64,000 bases of DNA from Siphonodentalium dalli. Taxonomy: Eukaryota > Mollusca > Scaphopoda > Gadilida > Siphonodentaliidae. Shown here one piece after another: positions 1 through 12,346 of the stretch (position 1 is the first letter of the stretch; each line of letters begins with the position of its first letter). Under the pieces are notes generated by a model that saw nothing but the letters and a program-made list of their open reading frames with translations, was not told the origin of the DNA and searched no databases. Location: positions 136,721,351-136,785,350 of the forward strand of contig CP136062.1 in assembly GCA_032622095.1 (NCBI GenBank), given 5' to 3'. The position numbers and the translations under genes are program-made.

Positions 1-3000
1 CACTCCTTGTTATGAATACTTAGTAATCGTTTGCGTGACTGACAAAAAGCTAAAACATGGTGAAACTACCCCTTTTAAAAGTCATGAATGTGCCCATAAG
101 ATCGGGCTAATCCTTTGCTTGTATCAGCAATTATAATAAAGATTAGACAATACACAAATAGTTCCATGGAGTCAAATCGGATACGACATGCTGAATTGTT
201 TTCTACTGGTTTTCAACGATGTATACAATTTCCTAAATTATTTCGGAACAAAGAACAGCATGATATATAAACACCTTTTGTTATTCCTACTTTTGGAATA
301 AAGAACCTTCAGAATATTGAACCCTGTTGATACTTTTGGAATAAAGATGGAATACAGAACTTTCAGAACAAAGAACCTTCAGAATAAAGAACCCTACCCG
401 TATATTATATAATTAATGTCGTATTCCATGCATATATTATGGTGTGTGGATTGAGTGTCAGATGGCAAGAACATACTTTTGTTAAAACTAGAGCATGTTG
501 TTCAACACCTGCCATGGCACTTTTAGACAACCTTAGAGGCATCAATAGCATTATTTTCATATAAGATATACACTCATTATAAATCGGAAACTGTAAGCAT
601 GTTTATGAATAAGAAACTAAAAAGAAAATCGTCTGTCCATCCATCAACATTTTGGTTTCTGACCGATAACTCTTGTTTGGATTATTTGATCAGAGAACAA
701 AAGTTGGTATGTGTGTTTTTTGTCATCCAAAAATACAGACCAAGTTCGAAAATGGGTCCCATCCAATTATTTTTACACGAGTAACACAGCCCTTTTTTTC
801 AGAGGACTATTATAATCAGCATGTCTGTGGCTGCATGCATGTGTCTGTATGTCCATGCAACTGGGTTGTCCGAATGATAACTTGAGCAATATTAAACAGA
901 ATTTCTCATAATTTGTCGATGATTTTTGATAGTTATGCCCCTTAAATCGCTGTCTTGAGGTTGTCTGGATGGTACTTTGACCAATATTCAACAGAATTTC
1001 TTGATATTTGGTACGTGATTCCCATTTGAGAAGACGCAGGCCAAGTTCAAATTTGGTCATGTCCGATGATATTTTATGGCGTTACTTTACAGCATTGGGC
1101 AGCATCATTGTCAATGAAGCCTTAGTGCTTGAAAATAGAACCACTTGATGACCAGCTATAACACTGAGTTATCAATAACTAAATGTGGCTGATATTTTAA
1201 ATACATGTAGCTCTTTTATGGTCTCTTCATGGTTTTCAATTAATATTCTGTCATAGACTCGTCACAGCTATGCGACTTTTGTTAAATTCCTCACAATCAT
1301 GAGATCATTGAATCTCCAATAGCTTTTGAATTACTGTAAATGAATATGAGTGAAGGATCACTGCCATTATTGAACACCAGATATCTTTTCTGAACTAAAC
1401 ATTCATTCTGTTTTAACTTGGCTGCCGGCTAGCTTATAACACTTCACAATTAATTAATCCATAGAACTTGCGAACCTTAGAATCATATATTGTTCTTCAT
1501 GAGGGTGTCGCCCCTACCCCCACTAAATCCCAATTATAAATTTTCCCTGAAAGGGGTGAAATGTACATACAAGTTAACCCTTATATTTACTGAATGGATT
1601 CTCCCATTCAGATAAAAAACATACATAAGAATGGTATATTATCCATTTGAGGGGTTGTTTTGATAATACAAATACAGAACCCATATGATTCATATTCAGT
1701 CATATCAAGGAAATGTCAGCTAAAAAAAATCTAAATATGAACAATTTGTGCTATAAAAGTAGCGTAACAGCCTTTCTGTTGAGATGGAAAACACCAGTTA
1801 AATCAGGCACATGAATCCTGATTAACAATAAACAGTGAATGTGAATGATGCATACCTCTTCAAACTCACCCAACCCGAATGAGGGGAGGGGTTGACAGCC
1901 TGTTTCATATATGAATTTTCATTCATGCACCTATTTCATATTAATTACCTTCATACACTGTTTCAATGAACACGCATTTCTGCCCACCATATTATCACCA
2001 CACTTGCTTACATGGCAGCCCAATTGTTAATCACGTTTGGAGACATATTTATTAAAGATGCCCTATCTCTTCCTGCTGGAACTTCCAACAAAAAAAAAAT
2101 TATGAAACTCCTTTCCAAGGCATCTTTCATTTATTACTAGAAACATGCAAGAGAAACATCTGTTAATTGTTGCATAAATTTCACTTAAAAGTGTTTTAAA
2201 AGATTCATTTTTATTAAAAAATGTTGTAGTGTCCTAAAATGAGCTACATTTTCTGTCCCGATTCATAGAAATTATTTGGAGAACAAAACAAAAATAATTT
2301 CCTTGTGACAGATGTTCTTATTGACTGGTCAGTCTGGCTCAAATTTATTATTTTAAACCCTGTATCTATACAAAATTTCAGTAAATAGATACAACATCTT
2401 TAAGTTATTTGTATATAATGCCATTGAAGCATTGAATGCACTTGCTTTATACCATATTCACTATATAATAGTATAACATTCACTGAACTTACTACTCTCT
2501 CACCATGGTCACATTCTAATTTATTATTTGGAGATTTATCACATTGTCTCAAGAATTAAATTTGGTGGAATGTGTGCATATACATGTTACATGTATACTT
2601 AATACTTTATCTTTGAAATAGTGTCCAAATCTTGTTATAATTTGGTGCTGCATGTGGTGCATTTACTTGGCAAGTTATGTCGTTCATAATGACAGACAGG
2701 GACTGAAACATGATATTGATTGATCCTGTTTTCAAGAATATTAAAGTAAATATTGTGGTTTCTTAAAATATTCACATCTGATTGCCCTATCGAATCGACA
2801 CATTTGAACATCAATGAAAACAAAATAGAAGACACAAAGTACAATGTAAATTTGCGATAATAAACTTTTCACATTTGATGCCTTTGACAAGACAACACTG
2901 AGATCTGTTTGGATATATGGACATGCCATGCATAACAATGGCACAATGGATTCACCAATAAGAATCGGAAGTAGTTTAGAAGAGTGGAACTAGCATTATT

Positions 3001-3040
3001 ACATGGTGATACAAGCTACACAGTAATGCTCTAAATAATC
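1..3040. other. Gene-free AT-rich stretch with repeat scraps
   Basis: I see no supportable gene here. Around 290-395 a short unit close to GGAATAAAGAACC recurs several times with variation, a small degenerate tandem. At 1575-1610 the sequence TTAACCCTTATATTTACTG followed by GAATGGATTCTCCCATTC matches the left end of the TTAA element at 18607, so it is probably a solo end of that family. The short open frames in this stretch have no recognisable motifs. Confidence 0.6.
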
Positions 3041-3044
3041 AACT

Positions 3045-3214
3045 CCTTAACCACAGCAGAATTATGGGTATCTTTTCAGGATTTAGTCGGAAATATCGCT
3101 TGTTGCCATTCATTGGAAAACTCTTAAGTGAGAGCTTTCTGATGTATGGTAACAAGCCATATTTCCGACTAAATCCTGAAAAGTTACCCATAATTCTGCT
3201 ATGGTTAAGGAGTC
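3045..3214. mobile_element. Hairpin MITE, about 170 bp
   Basis: A near-perfect inverted repeat: the arm at 3045-3110 (starting CTCCTTAACCACAGCAG) pairs with the arm at 3148-3214 (ending GGTTAAGGAG), leaving a loop of about 37 bp. Arm identity is high with a few single-base differences. Size and structure suit a miniature inverted-repeat element. I could not identify a target-site duplication, so no superfamily is assigned. Confidence 0.75.
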
Positions 3215-3478
3215 CATTATATTGTGCATGGTGTTACAAGCTACATTCATCACAATGTGTGTAGCTTCTGGCTCTATATTGCTGTGGAAATTGGTAAGTG
3301 ACCATACATTCCTCAATGTTGTTATATTGAATGTTCAATTGTGATACAATTTATAATTATATTTCTTATGTTTGTTGTTTTGGTATATATTAAAGTTATT
3401 TTCCCTTATGAATTTAATTTATTCCTTCAAGAGCTAATATTTTTTTCAACATGCCCATAAAGCTGAAATCCATTGGGT

Positions 3479-4041
3479 ACAGTAAAATGGGGTGAATTTG
3501 GGACAGCGATGTGACTTCGGACAGTATTAATCTCCAAATGGTACAAACATCTAACGCTTGCATATGACATATGCTTTTATAAATTCACTTGTGTTTTACT
3601 TATCAACATCCCTGACCTTCATATTAAATGTTGTTTGAGTTCGAGTGCAATCAAGATATTACCAGGAACGCTTTTTAACGCAGTTTTTAATGTACGCCAA
3701 AACTATATACGCCCTGATAATTGCATTTAGTTACATATTGAAACCATATCATGACCGATAATTATAATGACCGATAAAAATGCATGTTCAATTATGTGGT
3801 TTAAAATGAGATAAAAAACAAAACCCAAACTTTTGGATTTGTCTCAGTGGAAACACCCTTTTTTGTGGGCCCTTCAAATTCCTTTGGGGTGATTTCGGAC
3901 ACTAGCCCAGTGTAGGCATTTTACGACATGACAGCTTATTTAATCTATATACATGTATTCTATCTCACTATAAATTAAATGTGTCATAGCCTTGTTGTGA
4001 TATTTTTGTTACCCCTTGGTGGTGTCTGAAATCACCCCGTC
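3479..4041. mobile_element. Possible short inverted-repeat element
   Basis: The motif GGGGTGAATTTGGGACA near 3489 is answered by TGTCTGAAATCACCCC near 4023 in inverted orientation, with an internal direct copy GGGGTGATTTCGGACA at about 3887. This is compatible with a degenerate MITE of about 560 bp. The terminal match is short and imperfect, so the call is weak. Confidence 0.35.
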
Positions 4042-4562
4042 AACAGTGTGAATATGGGGTGTGTCACGTATGTGGTGGCTGAGATCGTTGAATCTAATGT
4101 CATAAAAAAATACATGTAGGCCCTACACACATGAAGAGTGCTTATGCATGTATTTGTAGGTCAGAATAAACTATGATTTCCAAACATTTATTCACACTAA
4201 AAGACCCAAGCATGTGAATATCACCATGTTAGCATTAGGGCTGTAATGATTCACTTGGGTCACGATATGATACAAATCGGAATACATTATCAACGATACG
4301 ATACATATCACTATACTCTAATTTAGTGTTTTCGAATAATTTACCACCTGGATTATCAGAACTGACTTAGCAGTTATAACCCTGAACTTCATTTTAAACA
4401 TTGTTTGAGCTTGAATACATTCGAGATATTACCAGGAATGCTCTTTAATGCAGTTGAAAGTTTTTCTTGTTTTTTTTTTAATGTACGTCAAAACTGTACG
4501 CCTTGATAAATGGCATTTAATTACATATTGCAACCATATCATGACCGATAACTATAATGCAG
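3610..4562 (+). repeat. Diverged direct repeat pair (3610-3777 and 4376-4562)
   Basis: The segment at 3610-3777 and the segment at 4376-4562 are diverged direct copies. They share blocks such as GATATTACCAGGAA, AATGTACGYCAAAACT and ACCATATCATGACCGATAA in the same order. The second copy carries a poly-T tract (about 4470-4480) that the first lacks. The pair brackets the possible inverted-repeat element ending near 4041. Confidence 0.65.
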
Positions 4563-5011
4563 TTTAATAGTTAGCTAGATGAGTCAAATATATATAATAG
4601 ACATGTAAATTTGAGATAAAATTTCATGTTTTTATCTTGATTCTTTTTATCACAATACCCATTTTGCGATATGATACACAAATGTCAGGCATTTTAAATT
4701 ACAAACATGAGCATTGAGCTCACTGACCTGTATAAAAACAATGAAAATGTACATAAACAGTAACGTGAATAAAACACAACCTATCTGAAAAATAAATTAC
4801 ATGTATATAAGCTAAAACATTGTAAAAGACGAATAAAATCTCTGAGGACAGGTAGCCCTGACTTGATCAAAATCGTAAGACACAAATCAGTATATTATTC
4901 ATACGGCACCGTAATGTGCACACCAAGTCCATATTTCATTCCTGGATAACACGTTTTGTTCCATTCAGAGATACCAGACCAGAAAGTGATGATTAAAATA
5001 CAAACATCTCA

Positions 5012-5395
5012 TATATATTTTGAAGACCTCTGTCTGTATGTTTGTCTGTCTGTATGTTTGTCTGTATGTTTGTCATTAATACAAATCTACGATTCTCGAC
5101 CGATCGGGACGAAACTTGGTACGTGTGTGTAGTTTGACCAGGCGGTGGACGTTGGCGAGCCCGTGCGGCGCCCGCTTTCGCGCATGCGCAGACGAGATCT
5201 CGGAAACGGGTGGAGCTATCGACTTGAAAGTTGCTATGTGAATGTATCTTGCCCCGGATACGAATTTTATCGGGTCGCCGAGCCCGTGCGACGCCAGCTT
5301 CGCGCATGCGCAGACCAGATCTTGGAAACAGGTGGAGCTATCGACTTGAAATTTGGTTTTTGAATAGCCCGGACAACGTCGGGCTCATCGGCTAG
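5012..5395 (+). mobile_element. Pearl/Helentron-like non-autonomous element A
   Basis: The element opens with TATATATTTTGAAGACC and a TCTGTCTG-rich tract, then carries two tandem copies (spacing about 120 bp) of a GC-rich core containing TTCGCGCATGCGCAGA and GGTGGAGCTATCGACTTGAA. It ends in the hairpin GCCCGGACAACGTCGGGC followed by CTAGT. The same plan (Tn-rich start, core tandem, GC hairpin, CTAGT end) recurs at 5397-6190 and 42640-43344. Bivalve pearl elements and Helentron-associated INEs have this organisation; membership here is inferred from structure only. The open frames inside are tandem-repeat artefacts. Confidence 0.6.
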
Positions 5396-5396
5396 T

Positions 5397-6190
5397 CTAT
5401 TATATATTTTGGGACTTCTGTCTTGTCTGTTTGTTTGTTAGCTATGGCCGGGAAAACTGCCGGACGGATTGAGCCCAAACTTCCTATCTAAGGGTAAAAT
5501 ACCACATGAAGTGTCATCGTACCATTTCTGAGAACGTCAGAGCACTCCTTCTCCATTCCCAATCACCAAAATGACCGTCCTTGGCACTGTGGGGTTAATC
5601 TCTTGATAGTTAAAGAGCGTTCGTATCTGCAGTGTCGTTGATAAAGAGCGTATGCGTGTAGTGTTATTCTTATGTCTGGGGCCAGAAGTGAGTGTGTCTG
5701 TATCCAGACATGAGCGTGTTGTGTGATTCTTATTTCTGTCTTCGTACTTAGGGGTACCAAGGAATGGGGGAGATTTTCATCGGGTAAGTTTTTTCCGCCC
5801 GAGGTGATCTTCACCTTGAAACGGGTACCCACAAACGTACCTCTTTTAGGGACGGGTACCATCACGGGACGGGTACCATCATTTTTCTTCATTAAAAAGG
5901 CAGAATTAACTCAAATTAAATAAAAAAATTAACGGATTTCGACGAAATTTGATACCTAGGGATACTTTTGTCGGGGGAATGTTTTCGACGGGTCAAATCG
6001 TGACATCGACTTGACCTTCAAAATGGTCAAATCGGGTAAAACGGACAGATTTCGACGAAATTTTATACCTAGGGATAATTTTATCCGGGGAGTGTTTTGG
6101 ACAGGTCAAATCGTTACCCTGACCTGACCTTGACCTTCAAAATGGTCAATTCAAGGTCAAAGTCCGGACGAAGTCGGGTCACCTGCTAGT
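5397..6190 (+). mobile_element. Pearl/Helentron-like non-autonomous element B
   Basis: It directly abuts element A. It starts TATTATATATTTTGGGAC followed by TCTGTCTTGTCTG and contains tandem units built on GATTTCGACGAAATTT and GACCTTGACCTTCAAAATGG (about 5930-6165). It ends GGACGAAGTCGGGTCA then CTGCTAGT. The core unit is clearly related to the one at 42650-43330. Two members head to tail with no spacer suggests insertion into a preferred T-rich/TA site next to an existing end. Confidence 0.6.
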
Positions 6191-6234
6191 ATACATATAA
6201 TTAGGATATCCTACAGGCACTGCATTTACATTTA

Positions 6235-6600
6235 AAACCATTCCAGGTTTCTAACATACATTTCATTGTCTCTGCAGTTCTGCATGACTCTGGAAGAGAA
6301 TTCCACACTTTAGGTGCCATGAATCAAAACGAGCTTAAACCGAAAGTAGTAGTATCAGGTGATATGGCAGTTCCAGAGTCTCAGAATTTCTAAAAGAGTA
6401 TGAACTATGTTTAAGTTTCATCAGGCAGTCCAAATAGGAAGGAGTGCTATTGTCCTTCTTTAGTATTTTGAAAACTGTGAGTGCCATAAGTCTGAGTCTT
6501 TGGAGATGTAGATGCTCACAGTTTGCAAGCTTTAGGAGAAAGTCATAATCAGATGTGTAGTCGTTGTAGATAAAATCATCCAAATTTATCAAATTAGTAT
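6235..6600 (-). pseudogene. LINE reverse transcriptase C-terminal fragment
   Basis: The minus-strand translation reads DYDFLLKLANCEHLHLQRLR, then a basic stretch ending in SYSFRN and LELPYHL, and in the neighbouring frame FMAPKVWNSLPESCR. The combination of an R-rich 'LxxR' block, 'YSxR' and the closing 'AxxxWNSLP' is characteristic of the last ~100 residues of ORF2 in CR1/Jockey-type LINEs, just before the stop codon. A frameshift separates the two parts near 6340. Nothing of the palm domain is present, so this is a 5'-truncated 3' scrap, as target-primed reverse transcription usually leaves. It directly follows pearl-like element B. Confidence 0.6.
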
Positions 6601-6959
6601 GGTTCCTCTATAATTTGGAGTTCTTTTTCAAGTTCTATATAAGTGTGCAAATTCACCCCAACCCATGGGGTGACTTCCCACGAGATTTGGGCCGTTGTCA
6701 GGGATACATAAATAATAAAGGCATCTGGCAGGATATTTGGACCTAATTCTTACCACCCAGTATTCAATTACAAGCATAAATATCCACCCATTTCATTCAC
6801 TTAAGAGATTGTAATATTCAAAAATCAATAAAAGTGTCTCCCCGTTCTATGGTGATCTATAGTAGTAACCAGGGATGGGTTGACCATTACAATTACCATT
6901 ACCTTTAAAATGAGATGTAATGCATTACCATTACTTTCAGTGTGTTAAGTTTAAAATTT

Positions 6960-7545
6960 AAAAAATAAAGTCTGTCTGTGGTCTCCTATGGGAAGCCAAA
7001 TTGACATTTAATAAATTATTGAGCTTAAGCGCAATAAGGAATCCCTTATTGCGCTTAAACGCAAAAAGGGAAGATCTAATTGCGCTTAAGCGCAATAAGG
7101 AATCGCGCAATAAGGAATATTCTTATTAAGCACAATAAGGAATATTCTTATTGCGCTTAAGCGTAATTAGATCTTCCCTTATTAGCGCAATAAGGGATTC
7201 CTTATTTCGCTTAAGCTCAATTATTTATTAAATGTCAATTTGACTTCCCATAGTCTCCCAGCCTACCCAAAAGTCAGATTCCTTGCGCAATAAGAGATTC
7301 CTTATTTAAGCGCAATAAGGAATTTCCTTATTGCGCTTAATAAGGAATATTCTTATTGCGCTTAAGCGCAATTAGATCTTCCCTTATTGCGCTTAATAAG
7401 GAATATTCTTATTGCGCTTAAGCGCAATTAGATCTTCCCTTATTGCGCTTAAGCGCAATAAGGGATTCCTTATTGCGCTTAAGCTCAATTATTTATTAAA
7501 TGTCAATTTGGCTTCCCATAGTCTCCCAGCCTACCCAAAAGTCAC
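6960..7545. repeat. Palindromic satellite/foldback with GCGCTTAAGCGC units
   Basis: The block contains many copies of the palindrome GCGCTTAAGCGC (perfect and near-perfect), spaced by AATAAGGAAT, ATTCCTTATT and TTAGATCTTCCCTTATT. The flanking sequence TTGACATTTAATAAAT at about 7000 recurs inverted at about 7224-7240 and again, as a second right arm, at about 7492-7508. The sequence TCCCAGCCTACCCAAAAGTCA closes both right arms (about 7255 and 7525). This is a foldback element whose right half has been duplicated. No coding potential. Confidence 0.8.
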
Positions 7546-8569
7546 ACCAAACATGATTTTTTTTTACATCAAATTTTATGCTCTTAATGGAAGCCTTAAT
7601 TTCCCTGAACAATATGAGACATTTAATAAGAAATATAATTATTAAAACAAATTGTAAACAAGAACTAGCCTTTGTAACAGTGCACCTTAATTATCTCACA
7701 CCCATTCAGGGATTATGGGATGATGACTTAACTGCTGTTTATGTAGACAATAGAAATCTGATTCATGAAAGAGCTAATCAGCAGCCCACCCTCGTGTGGT
7801 AACTTCGCAGCCATCTACTTCTGTATATTAAAACATACACATTACATAATTATACCATTTAAACTGGAACCATTGGTTTAGAGAATCCATTTAGTATAGA
7901 GAGGGTTTATTGTTGAAATTGGTTTGAACCACAACGGGAGGAGCGCTGGTACATCGCACAATTTCAGTCATGAAAGTGTTAAGATAAGTTAAGTGCAAAT
8001 TTCATCGTTCAATGTTGGAACCCGCTCTAAACGACCGAAACTCTTGTGGATTTTCGATCGACAGCAACATTATTATTTCAGGTGATTTGTAATGAGAATG
8101 TCATGACATACGAAGAAACAACACTTAATTAGTCCGCAGTGTTTATATTTATATATTCCAATCATTCTTTTATCATATTACTTGCTGCGTGTAACATATA
8201 TAGATCTATCGGTATGTTAACATTCCAATCTTCAACGAAAATAGGAAACAAATATTGTGTCACTCACTCACTGTAGTGGCAAGTTCTGTGATAGTCGACT
8301 TACGCCACGCTGTCTGCAGTCACTCAGCAGTGACAGCAAGAAATTTGGGATGAGCGTGGACTGGTTAAATTAAAATTAAAAGTGAACACAGATAACAAAG
8401 AATATGCTTGTCAATTATATGTATGACACAGTCCTTGATCTTGACCTTTTCTCTTAGAAGTTAGAATACTGTAATCTGTATTAGGCAAAAAAAAAAGAAG
8501 AAGATAGTATGTCGGCTTTTAAAGGTGTGAAAAAATTAGGAAGGTAGGTAGGGAATTTTTATTATCCCC
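7546..8569. other. No recognisable feature
   Basis: Two short plus-strand open frames (7412-7645 and 7578-7802) lie at or beyond the edge of the palindromic block. They show no domain, codon bias or relative that I recognise. The rest is AT-rich unique-looking sequence. Confidence 0.5.
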
Positions 8570-9262
8570 CGCCAAATTTAATGGGTTCCGTCTGTCGAGC
8601 CGTCCGTCCGTCCATCTGTCCGTCCCGAATTTGTAAGTCATAACTTGAACAAATGTAAACGGATTTCAAAGATTTGTGGTATATGAGTTCACCTAACCAT
8701 TACCTAGAATGAGTTCGCAAGCCAGGTCTGGCCAGATATTTTTACCGGAGTTATTGTACTTTGTTTATTATTTTTGAAGGAATTTACCAAATAGCAAATA
8801 GACGACGTCACATGGCTCATTTCCACAAATCTCAACGGATTTCAAAGATATTTGGTATATGAGTTCACCTGACCATTACCTAGAATGAGTTCACAAACCA
8901 GGTCCAGCTGGACATTTTTAGCAGAGTTATTGGACTTTATTTATTTGTGTACAAATGGACGACGTCACAGGGCTCATTTCCACAAATGTTAACGGATTTC
9001 AAAGATTTTTGGTATATGAGTTCACATGACCAGTATCTAGAACGAGTTCGCAAACCAGGTCCGGCCGGATATTTTCAGCAGAGTTATTGGACTTTGTTTA
9101 TTGGTATATTCATTCCCATGACCAGTACCGGTACCTAAAATGAGTTCGCAAGCCAGGCTTTTTGACAAAATCCCACCTCTTGTTTAGCTCATACTGAGAA
9201 CGCAAACATTATTGAGAATGCCCTTCCCCATCTGCACATTTCGGTGGGGGATACCGCTTCTG
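8570..9262 (+). mobile_element. Repeat element with three ~160-175 bp core units
   Basis: The left end carries TTATTATCCCCCGCC and a run of CCGTCCGTC units. The right end carries GGTGGGGGATACCGCTTCT, whose GGGGGATA mirrors the TATCCCCC start. Between them three tandem units start with AACGGATTTCAAAGAT at about 8658, 8834 and 8990 (spacings 176 and 156). Each continues with GGTATATGAGTTCAC and GAGTTCGCAA. The plan resembles the pearl-like elements but the ends are different. Confidence 0.6.
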
Positions 9263-9683
9263 CAACTGCTTGTTTTTTTTGTTTTTTTTTGATCTAGCTG
9301 CAGAAATATTGAACTACCTCGACCGAAGTGATATAAAATGCCAACTCATGTTGTGGGGGAAAGTATTACTTGAACAATACAGTGGAAATTACTTGGTATG
9401 AAATTGATGTCACTAACGTTTTATGAGAATTTTACCCATACCGCCATTGCACCGGTACTTGTATTGTGATGACTACATCCCATTGTCTGGAGGCAGCCAG
9501 TACATGTACATCCAACCTAGCATGCATGGTTTTTGGAAAGAGTAGCTATACCCTACCATGTGTGATGATAACCTCTATATATACATATATATATACCGAT
9601 ACACACCCACCATGTCTGTAGATTATGAGTTCCCAAACGGGGCTTAAAGCAGGCCTGAGATTCACTGTCAGAACATTAAAATC

Positions 9684-9976
9684 GCAAAATCATGCCCATC
9701 AATTCATGAATCCATGAATCCACACCTGGAGTTTTAACTTTTGAGGTCCAGCTGTCACTTTTCAGTCACTTTACACAGGGATATGTTAGAAACCATGTGT
9801 TTACTTTTGCACACTAATGAACATCATTACGCAAAATCATGCCCATCAATTCATGAATCCATGAATCCACACCTGGAGTTTTAACTTTTGAGGTCCAGCT
9901 GTCACTTTTCAGTCACTTTACACAGGGATATGTTAGAAACCATGTGTTTACTTTTGCACACTAATGAACATCATTA
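9684..9976 (+). repeat. 147 bp tandem duplication
   Basis: Two head-to-tail copies of a 147 bp segment (9684-9830 and 9831-9976), each beginning GCAAAATCATGCCC and ending AATGAACATCATTA. By eye they are identical or nearly so, so the duplication is recent compared with the other repeats nearby. Confidence 0.85.
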
Positions 9977-10310
9977 TGTATGTGCATTGGTGGCAAAAAA
10001 AAACAGTTAAATTTTTTTTGTTTTTTTATAGAAATGTTCGGCTTTTTCTCAAAATATCAATAAAAAGATAAGGGTCGGCGGTTATTTGTAGGGTCGGTCG
10101 ATGTGCGGAAACATAGTATATTTTTTCTTTGGCCTTACTGAATAGAAAACTCAAGGTGATTCCTCCCACACCATAAAACTTTTTTTATTAGTACAGACAT
10201 AACTGATTGGGCTTTAATTTTGTCATTGCATTTCTTACAGAAATATCCACATTTTTTGGTTGATGCGATATTGCCGAATTCACATTTATCCACAGGTTCC
10301 CAAACCTGAA

Positions 10311-11633
10311 AAAAAAAAGGCTCACTTCATTTTCGAACCACCGATTTTTTTTTTTTATAGTGCCTTGATATATGGTTTTAATAACAATCTGTGCCATAAA
10401 ATATGATTAAAATAATTTATTACACTCCTATGCACGATTTTCAAATGTCGTTGATTAAAAATGGTAGGCCTAATATCACTAGTGAATTATGTCATTTCTC
10501 GTGACGTCATTGCATACTGATCTGGACTGAATTTTTTATCTTTCTCTGCATCCAGCTGCATCGGGATATTTATGCATTAATTCTGGGTGTTTTAATCATA
10601 TTTGGCGAACCAAATTGATGCAGAAGTGTAATAAATAGAGTAATCAATTAGTTCCGAGAATTACATTAAAAAATTCACCTGAGGCAAGAGATGTTTAGGT
10701 AAGAAACTCGTGCATGTTAGTGCACTCGTTTCTTACCAACGTCACCCGCCTCTCGATGGTCTGGGGGTTCTCCACCTGAAATTGTTTTTAAAATCCATTG
10801 CATTGAGAGCTAATCAGGGCTCTTTGAGTCAGTATTTTGAATTTTACTGAGAGGTCAATTTGAACAAGTTTCTCAAGCATAACTTTGGAAATGTTTTATA
10901 TATGTATGGATTGGAAATGCTTATAAGTTATTGTCATATATATTTAGGTTCAATGGATTAATCCTGCTTGAAATGAGACTTTATACTGTTATCACTCTAA
11001 TTCATATAATAGGCTATTTTCTAAAATTCAAGTGAGAGACACATACATAATATACTAGTAGTACAGAAACAATGTCTATTAAGTTAGTAATTACTATTAG
11101 TAATAATCTCTATGTTAATTATTCATTTGGTATTATGAGATCCCACCTGATAACTAGGTTGATTTGATCAAATTGTCACTGTTCCTGTACTGTATTGTGC
11201 AATTTCATTTGAATTTGATTGAAATACTGAAGTCTGAAGGCTGAATGATAACAAACCTGAACTCAAACTATATGAAATTTTCACAGATGAAAGCTAGATA
11301 AAGCCTAACATACTTTACAGTATGATTCCAACTGTTAAACTTAAATCTTTTTGTAAACTTAAATGTCTTATGTCAATATATATAAATATATATATATATA
11401 TCGCCCAAACCGGTAAACGGTATGAAAAACGGCCTGGTGGTATGAAAAACGGCCTGGTTATGTCCCTGATGCCGACATCCTTATCTCAACAAAAACAACA
11501 TGTTCACAGTTTATTATATCGAATAAGTTGAAAATACAATGTTTTGGGCTTCCTCTTTCAAATGGTATATGGCATACCGGTATATATTTTATATAATGTG
11601 ATTTGGGGGTTCAAAAATTAAGTGGGCCTTTAA
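10311..11633. mobile_element. TTAA-type MITE copy interrupted by unrelated sequence
   Basis: The left part (10311-10420: GGCTCACTTCATTTTCGAACC, then TGCCTTGATATATGG and GCCATAAAATATGATTAAAA) and the right part (11493-11633: ACAACATGTTCACAGTTTAT to TTAAGTGGGCCTTTAA) match the two halves of the 442 bp element at 20964-21405. About 1.07 kb of extra sequence lies between them, and it includes a TA microsatellite near 11380-11402. The right end has TTAA at 11630-11633; the left end has decayed. Confidence 0.6.
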
Positions 11634-12211
11634 TTTCCAATTTTTGGACACCAACCCCCAAATTTAACTAATTCTGGTCCGAAACCACATAAAATCCTAC
11701 GTATGTCGCTCGTACCACTGGCACTGGGTATTTAACATATCTATTCCATCCTGCATTATGCAGTTTGAATTGTTAATCTTCCTTCATGTGACGTCATATG
11801 AAGGACTACTCTCAGTGTCAAACTTGAAAGGCTGCCGCAGTTGACTTTTATCTACAGGCGGTAACCATTACTGATAACTGATTGTTTATACAGAAACAGC
11901 TGAAAATTTGTATATAGAGGTAATTTGACCTGGGGAATCTTATTAGATATCTGACGACATCTTAACAGGGCACTAACTGCAAGCCCTTTATAAACAACAA
12001 ACTAAATATCAATAAGAGTGAAATTGGTGAATTTTGTGAAATAAAATTGGAAAAATTAAAATTAGTAAAATCATCAAATTATGTATTGTCAGGGATGTAT
12101 ATGAAAAATAAATGTTCACAAGTCCTTCCAATTTCATGTTCATTTTGTAGATCTTAGTTTCCTGGTTAGAGAACAGAAAACCATTCCCAGATTCATTAAT
12201 ATTTTTGGTCA

Positions 12212-12346
12212 AGTTTTTTGAAAAAGTCAACCTATAGTTTGGCAAGGTCGGTTCTACAAAGTGATGTTAGTGCAATATGGCTTATTACTAACACCATTTT
12301 GTAGAACCAACCTCGCCAAACTATAGGTTGAGTTTTTCAAAAAACT
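12212..12346. mobile_element. Hairpin MITE, about 135 bp
   Basis: The arms AGTTTTTTGAAAAAGTCAAC (12212 onward) and GTTGAGTTTTTCAAAAAACT (ending 12346) pair. The pairing continues through CTATAGTTTGGC and GGTTCTACAAA and their complements, so almost the whole segment is one stem with a very small loop. Non-coding. Confidence 0.8.

Noticed and set aside
4255-4685. Possible inverted-repeat element with CGATATGATAC ends
   Set aside because: The repeated CGATATGATAC motif is short and the termini do not pair beyond a dozen bases; not enough to call an element.
5361-5396. Hammerhead-ribozyme-like motif on the minus strand (CCGATGA plus stem GCCCGAC/GTCGGGC-type hairpin), also at 59251
   Set aside because: The conserved GAAA after stem II is replaced by TATT and the outer stems are not evident, so a catalytic fold is not supported.
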